Source: Pratylenchus scribneri (lineage: Eukaryota > Nematoda > Chromadorea > Rhabditida > Pratylenchidae). From it: a stretch of 64,000 bases of DNA. This document shows positions 57,278-64,000 of this stretch, one piece after another. The notes beneath the pieces were generated by a model, which saw nothing but the letters and a program-made list of their open reading frames with translations, did not search any database and was not told the DNA's origin. A program made the position numbers and the translations under genes. Where the stretch lies: assembly GCA_030063045.1 (NCBI GenBank), contig JAQSEB010000031.1:1302001-1366000 (forward strand), given 5' to 3'. Each line of letters begins with the position of its first letter. The stretch's first letter is position 1.

Positions 57278-58535
57278 TCTCCTCAATGAAATGCCAAAAG
57301 GGCAATGGCCAACAATACATTTATTTTATTTATATATGGGTTTGAAGGTCAATAATTATGGGCCAATAAAATTGGTTTATCATAATAAAAGGGGGATTTT
57401 ATTAGATGCCCTTTGAGGGGTATGCCAAGAAAATGAGGGAATCGAGCCATCCAATTTTTATGGAGTCAATTATTCCGATTAACAGGTGGGAAAAATGAAG
57501 AAGGGAGCGAAAAAGCCATCAAGCGTGGAACAATTATTTTTCCATCTACAGAAACAAAGGCATTTGGATGAGGTGGAGGAATTAGGAAGGAATTAAGGAA
57601 TTCCATTTGGGGATGTGAATTATGGAATGGACAATCGAAGAATGGAGAAAAGGCATGCTTTTCGTCAGGGCAATAAACAGGAGAAGTGAAGCTGTAGCTG
57701 GAGATGATTTTTTTTGCAAATCTTGCATCTTCTTCATCCTCTTTGATTCCCTTGCTAAAATTGGATTAAAAGATTTGGGTAGATAAATGTTTGCATAGGG
57801 TCGAAAGTGTATGTGGAATGGATATTCAGTAGTTTACGAGGAAAATACATCTCTCCTTTTACGGGGGTGGAACCGAGATAAAGCAGGTGAATGGAAGAAG
57901 GTGAATTGGGATGCAAAAAAGGCGCATTATAGGTCAAGTTGCGCAGTGACATTGGAAAGTTTGAGTAGAAATTTTTCTGATGGAATTTGGGCAAAATTTA
58001 TATATTCATCTTAGTTAATTCAAAACAATTTCCCATCCAAATGATTGAAAAATTTATCATTTAATTATAATCATCACCCTCAAGAGAATAAAGCATGAAA
58101 TAGCGGCCAAAACCAACCAAAATCGAAAATCCCAGACCAAGGACTACGATACCAAAACGATATTCATTTATCTGTTTAAATTCTAATTATTGGCGATTTT
58201 AATTTTTTAGGATATAATGGCGTGCAGCGGCGGCGCGCGGCGAAGCGCACGCGCATAGTTTTGGCGGGCTGCGGCGTGCTTAAGCTTTGCGTTTTGTGAT
58301 TGTGAATCAGATCTGTGAATCTCTAATCAATCTCGAGGTCGAATCCCGATCCTTAATGAAAAGGTTTTAAAACTTTACAAAAGTGAAGTTAAAGCATCCA
58401 AGAAAGACTCTACATTAACGTGATTTGAAATCCTTTTTTATTTGCTTATTGCTTTTGGTTATTTATTTATTATTTGTCCTGTCCAACTACTAATAAATTT
58501 ATCCTAAATATTTAGATTAGTTTATTCAAAAAAAG
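57278..58535. other. Divergent promoter region BPI-like / SMC4
   Basis: About 1.26 kb between two divergent genes. Mostly AT-rich without a supported gene; an open frame at 57811-58014 has no support. A GC-rich island at about 58218-58292 is followed by a tRNA-like B box. The sequence aaatatttag at 58505-58514, about 20 bases before the SMC4 ATG, could be a trans-splice acceptor. Confidence 0.5.
58213..58350 (+). pseudogene. GC-rich island with tRNA-like boxes
   Basis: GGCGTGCAGCGGCGGCGCGC and following bases form a GC island unlike the AT-rich surroundings. Downstream lies GGTCGAATCCC (58337-58347), one base short of a perfect Pol III B box. Start of the island TGGCGTGCAGCGG loosely resembles an A box. 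I take it as a possible tRNA-derived element; no cloverleaf can be drawn with confidence. Confidence 0.25.
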
Positions 58536-61500
58536 ATGCCACGAAAGGCAAAAAATCGAGACAATCCTGCTCCTGTGCAGCAACAATCACAACAAGATGA
58601 AATGGAAATCGACGATGATCAACAAACGCAAGCCAACTATGAATTTGATGAAAATGATGATTTGTTGAATGTTGAAATTCCACCAAGGCCTCAGTCAACG
58701 GAATTTAAAGAAGGAGATGAAAGGCTGGTGATTTCGCATATTGAAGTGGAGAATTTCAAATCATATTATGGAAAACAAATAATTGGACCATTTCATAAGG
58801 TTTTTATTTATTTCTTCTGAATTATTTTAATTTCATTTTTAGTGTTTCACCTCAATTATCGGACCAAATGGAAGTGGAAAGAGCAATGTTATTGATGCCT
58901 TATTGTTCGTTTTTGGCTATAGGGCATCGAAAATTCGTTCAAAGAAGATCAGTGTGCTCATCCATTCGTCCGCAAATCGCGATAATCTTCATTTTTGCAC
59001 AGTCACTGTGCACTTTTGCAAAATTATCGACAATGTATAAATAAAAATTTAATCGTAATTTATTCATAAAATTTATAGGAAGAAGTAAATACTGGTTTCA
59101 TAAAAGTTGAAGGAAGTGACATTTCTGTGTCGCGGACCGCATACAAAGACAGTTCAAGCAAGTTGGTTTTAGCCAATTTTAACCATTTTATTATAAATAT
59201 ATTTGTAAAGGTACACATTGAATGGAAGAACAGTAAAATTCAAGGATGTTTCCGAATTGCTCCGCACAAATGGCATCGATTTGATCCATAATCGTTTTTT
59301 GATTCTTCAGGTTTAATAAAAATAAATTATTAAATTTAAATAAATTTTTAAAGGGCGAAGTTGAACAAATTTCAATGATGAAACCAAAGGCTGAGAAGGA
59401 GGATGAGGAAGGAATGTTGGAATATTTGGAGGATATTATTGGATCAAGTCGTCTCAAATCATTGATTGGAAAATTGCAAAATAAAATTGAGAAAATCAAT
59501 GAGCGGCGGGTTATTCAATTACAAAGAGTTCAACACAGTGAAAAGGAGAAAATGCAATTGGATAAGCCAGTTAGGGAAGTTTTAGGCCAAATGCGACTTG
59601 AAAATGCGATCACCTGTGTTTCGAATAAAATTTACAATTCCAAAAAGTAAATTTCATTTTTATTCAATTTAATGAAATAAATAATAATTAAGGTTAAAAG
59701 TGGACGAGAAATTAACGGAAAAGAAGGCAAATAAAGCAAAAATGGACGAAGAATTGTGGGAATCGAAGGAGAAATTGAAGGAAATTACAAATAAAGCGAA
59801 ACAAATCTCAAAGGAAAGACAACAATTGCAGAGGTTTAATTTAGAATAATTTAATTGTGGATTAAAAAAAATATTTAGTAAATTGGATAAATGCCACGAA
59901 ACAATGCAAACAATGGAAAAACAAAAAGCGGCGCAGGAACAAATAATCGAAAAAACGGAAAATGACATAAGAAGATTCGAAGGTCGACGGGAAAAATTGA
60001 TGGCAGATATTGAAAGGGAGAAAGAAAAAGTAAATTAATTTATTTGATTTCAATTAATTCAACCACATTCTTTTTATTATAGTTTGCTGAACTTGAATTG
60101 GGTCCAGAAAAATCGCAGAAAAAGATTGAGGAATATCGGCAACAATTTAAGCAAGCAAACGCCGAAATTGAAGTTTTTTTTAATTTAATTTAATAATAAA
60201 TTATTATTTTTTGTGAAGGAATGTTCACCAATTTTGATGCAAAAATTGGAAGAAGTTCGGGGGGCGGTCAACAAAGAGGAAAGTGAAAAAGCAGAAATAG
60301 AGAAAAATCTTGCGAAAATAACCGCAGAAGAGGATCAATTAAATGGCAATGTAAAAATGGAGGGAAAATTAAAAATTATAAATTAATTAAAATTAAAGTT
60401 GGCGATGGCCCAGGAGAAACTTTTGAATTTGAGAAGAGAAGAGGAAACGCAGCGAAGGAAATTCGACACATTCCAAGCAGAATTGCGGGATACGGAAGAA
60501 ATTTTGGCAAAAAATGAAAGGTAATGAAATTTAAATAAAAATTAATTAATTGATTTTTAAAGGGAATTTGCCCAATTAGAGGGACAATTTCCGGAATTGG
60601 AATCAACATTCGAAGGGAAAACAGATCGATTAAAAAATTTGAGGGAAAGGGAAATTCGATTGGATGAACGAATTCGGGAATTGCGTCGACAGCATGAAGA
60701 ATTCAAACAAACGGAGGAAAATTACCACAGCAATAATAAAATGCTGAATAGATTGATGGAAGTCAAAAGAAACGGAGAAATTCCCGGAATTCTTGGAAGA
60801 TTGGTGAGAAGAATATTAAAGATGAATTTATTCATTTTTTAGGGTGATTTGGGTGGGATTGATGAGAAATACGAAGTGACAATTTCCACAAATTTCCCCC
60901 AATTGGATTATATTGTGGTGGACAATGTCGACACCGGACAATTGTGCATTGAATTGCTCAAATCGGAACAATTGGGAACAGCCACATTTATGGCATTGAA
61001 TAAACAACAACATTTTTGGCCACAAATTCGAAAAGTCCCCGCCACTCCCGAAAATACGCCGCGCCTTATTGACCTAATCCGTGTCAATGATGAACAAGTA
61101 ATAAATTAATTTAATTAATTCAAATTAATTTGTGAATTAATTTAGGTTTTGCCAGCATTTTTCTATGTTCTTGGTGAATCATTGGTGGCCGATGACATCG
61201 AAACGGCAACCCGCGTTGCAATGGGAAGTGGGCGTCGATGGAAGACAGTTACACTGAAAGGAGAAGTAAAAATTGGGAAAATATTGAATGAATAAATATT
61301 CAAATATTTTAGCTTGTCGATGTGTCCGGGGCAATGACCGGTGGTGGAAATCCATCACAGAGGTCAAATTATTTTGTTTTTTTTTTTATCATTTTTTTGA
61401 ATGTTTTTTAGGAGTAAAATTGGCCGTGAAGTTCGCGTGAATACGAGCCGGGATGCCAAAGCCAACGATGAAGAACGAAGACAACAAATTGCCGGATTGG

Positions 61501-63796
61501 GCCAAGAATTGAACAATGCGGAAGGGGAATTGAGCGGAATTAGAAGAGAATGTGCCCAATTGGATTTGGAATTGCAACACAGACAGGAGGATTTGCGGAA
61601 ACACAAAAATTCGATGAGAGATTTGAAATTGGAAATTGAGGTTTAAATTAAATTAAAATATTCAAATTAGAATGAATTAATTTAGAATAATAAATCGAAA
61701 ATAAATGAGCTTAAAAAGCAAATTGAAGTGCAAAAAAGGACGGTTATAAATTCAACAACAAATCCGGAAGAAGTGAGAAAAGCGGAACAAGAAGTCCAAC
61801 AATTCAGAATTCGTTAGTTTTTAACCAAAATATTTATATAAAATTGATTAAATTTAAGAAAGTGACAAAATTGCAAAGGAAACGGACACATTGCGAACAA
61901 AAGTGATGGCCATAAATGACCGAATTAATGAAGTGGAGGAAAAAATTGCGGGGCCCTATAAAAGACGAAAAGCGGAGGCAGAGGAACTGAAAAAGGAAGC
62001 GGAAAATGGAATAAACAAAGAAATGGCAAATATTGCATCCAGTGAACGGAATAAGACAAAGGCCAAAACCAAAATGCGCAATTTGGAGCAGGATTTAAAG
62101 GTAAAGAAATATTAAGTGAAGGATATATTCCCAAAATTTGATAGGATATTGAAAGACAAATGGAGGCGGCCACCGAACGAAATTCGAATGCAAAAGATCA
62201 AATAAATGAATTGGAGGATTTAATAAATCAACAAAAAATGGAATTGGAAAATGCCAGAGAAACGCTGAATGAATTTTTGCAATCAATCGGAGAGAGAAAT
62301 GATGAGGAATTGGAATTGCAAAAAAGGGTGGAGGAATTGCAAAGAGAACAGAAAAAAATGATGTCTGAATTGGCAGCATTAGAAAATAAATTGAAAACAT
62401 ATCAAACAAAGGTAAAAATTAATTTAATAATAATTCATTATTAATTTAAATTTTATTAGATATCAAAATTGCGACTTTATAAATTGAAAAAATTGATGCA
62501 AACATTGTCGAAGGAAATTCCAACTTTAACTCTGCAAATGGAGAATGAACGAGAAGAGGGAGAAGAAGAAAATGATGAGAACATTTTGGACAATGAAAAT
62601 TCACAATTGGTTCAGCGAAAAACATCAAAACAATCCGAAATTGGGAATGATGGGCTGGACAAATTTTTGGAGGATTGTTTTCGGGCAGAGGAGGATCAAA
62701 TGCAATTGGATCGAGAATATGTAAAATTTATTAAAAATTGTGAAAACATTTTTTAGAATCCATCACAGAATCAAATGCAAATGGAAATTGATGAAAATGA
62801 AGAAGAGGAAGAGGAGGAGGAAAGGATGGAAGTGGATGAAGAAGGTGAAGGGGAAGAAGGAGGAGGAAATAATCAAAGTTTGGCCAATACTTCATCGTCT
62901 CGATCCGTGCGAAGACACAATTCATCCAATGTTTCGGCAGCACCAAAACAACCCCCAATGAATTCATATTTACACCAAAAGTGTTTTATTGGTTTGCCAA
63001 AATTGGATGAAGAAAGAATTCGCGAATTCGACATGGACGAATTGGAAAGGGATTTGGAAATATTGGAATCCAAAAGGAAGAAGAATCGAATTAATTTGGC
63101 AATTGTGATTGAATATAATCAAAAGGTAATCAATAAAATAATCAATAAATTAAGTATTTAAATATTATAGTTGAGTCGATATGAACGTGAATTGGGCACT
63201 TTGAACCAAATCAATGAAATGCGCGAACGTCACAGGGAATTCCATGACCGATTGAAGAAGCAAAGATTGTATGAATTCATGGAAGGATTCCAACAAATTG
63301 CCACCCATTTACGGACAACCTATCAAATGATCACAATTCAAGGCGATGTTTCCCTGGAATTGGTCGACTCATTGGACCCATTTTCCGAGGGAATTGCATT
63401 CAATGTTCGACCGCCCAAAAAGTCATGGAAACAAATTACAAATCTCTCGGGCGGGGAAAAGACGCTGGCCTCTCTTTCATTGGTGTTCGGTTTGCATCAT
63501 TATAAGCCAACTCCACTCTACGTAATGGACGAAATTGATGCGGCATTGGATTTTCGCAATGTTTCCATCATTGCCAATTATCTTTTGGTAATGAATTTAT
63601 CCAATAAAATTAATGTAATTTTGCATTTTAGGAACGCACTCGAAATGCCCAATTCATTGTCATTTCGCTGCGCAATCAAATGTATGAAAAGGCGGATCGA
63701 TTGATTGGAATATTCAAAGTGAAAGATTGCACCAAAAATATTTGCGTTGACCACCATTCAACGACAAATAATAACATTACACGGTTTACTGCTTAA
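58536..63796 (+). CDS. smc-4: Condensin subunit SMC4
   Basis: Around 20 exons in frame from ATG at 58536 (MPRKAKNRDNPAPVQQQ) to TAA at 63794-63796. N-terminal ATPase head: HIEVENFKSYYGKQIIGPF, Walker A IIGPNGSGKSNVIDALLFVF, and the Q-loop FLILQGEVEQISMMKPKAEK with EEGMLEYLEDIIG, both diagnostic of SMC4. Long coiled coils flank a hinge (GDLGGIDEKYEVTIS ... VDVSGAMTGGGNPSQRSK) at about 60840-61360. The C-terminal head has LVDSLDPFSEGIAFNVRPPK, signature NLSGGEKTLASLSLVFGLHH and Walker B LYVMDEIDAALDFRN. SMC4 pairs with SMC2 in condensin to compact mitotic chromosomes; in C. elegans it also serves the dosage-compensation complex. A very acidic insert (about 62790-62880) interrupts the second coil. 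Confidence 0.96.
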
Positions 63797-64000
63797 ATTT
63801 TATTCAAAATTGTCCAATTATTTTTAGATTGGCCAAATTGGAAGTGAATGTGAATTGAGATGAGATGATCTTGGACTTGGAAATGAAATGATATTTATGA
63901 ATGATGACATTTTAATTATATCTTTCGTTCATCTAATTTTGCCTTCGATCTCCGATAAATTATTTAAACATTAATTTTATTTTAATTTGAATTGGTTGAT
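63797..64000. other. 3' flank of SMC4
   Basis: About 200 bases of AT-rich sequence after the SMC4 stop; nothing recognised. Confidence 0.5.

Noticed and set aside
57811..58014. Open frame of 67 codons upstream of SMC4
   Set aside because: Isolated, no recognisable motif; length is within chance for this composition.

Overview
The window is nuclear DNA from a nematode. The evidence is a DB-module protein, a family-typical kinase (TTBK/CK1) and tyrosine phosphatase pair, an astacin (NAS)-type gene, very short AT-rich introns (mostly 42-55 bp) ending in ttttag or tttcag, and compact same-strand gene runs. Species is not determinable by eye; a free-living or plant-parasitic clade IV worm is a guess.

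Layout. 1-2990 is a minisatellite built from 25- and 32-bp units; a smaller array of the same family lies inverted at about 42309-42760. 3402-4805 (+) is an astacin-like gene whose zinc site is erased. 5033-24112 (-) is a same-strand run: ABCC/MRP transporter, RICTOR, ADP-dependent glucokinase and dihydrofolate reductase. A secreted DB-module gene (15945-17613, +) sits inside a 2.6-kb RICTOR intron. A hAT-like MITE (24315-24559) lies between DHFR and the divergent Golgi apparatus protein 1 gene (24688-29461, +). At 30353-33477 a receptorless tyrosine phosphatase (-) and a TTBK-like kinase (+) stand head to head across a near-perfect inverted repeat that gives each its own copy of the same TATA promoter. 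33656-35448 is a 1.8-kb foldback repeat element.

The second half holds a zinc-cluster/AT-hook protein (+), a small secreted Ig-like protein (-), a CCCH zinc-finger protein (+), two C2H2 zinc-finger genes (-) with a tiny gene between them, an SH3-DH-PH Rho exchange factor (-, 47079-52680), a BPI/LBP-family lipid-binding protein (-, 54005-57277) and the condensin subunit SMC4 (+, 58536-63796).

Several systems meet here: TORC2 signalling (RICTOR), folate metabolism (DHFR), sugar phosphorylation (ADPGK), export (ABCC), Golgi/secretory pathway (GLG1) and chromosome condensation (SMC4). The most unusual observations are the dead astacin with an intact reading frame, the mirror-image promoter of the kinase-phosphatase pair, and at least five introns that appear to use GC-AG splice sites. 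Gene models were spliced by eye using frame continuity; exon edges are therefore predictions.
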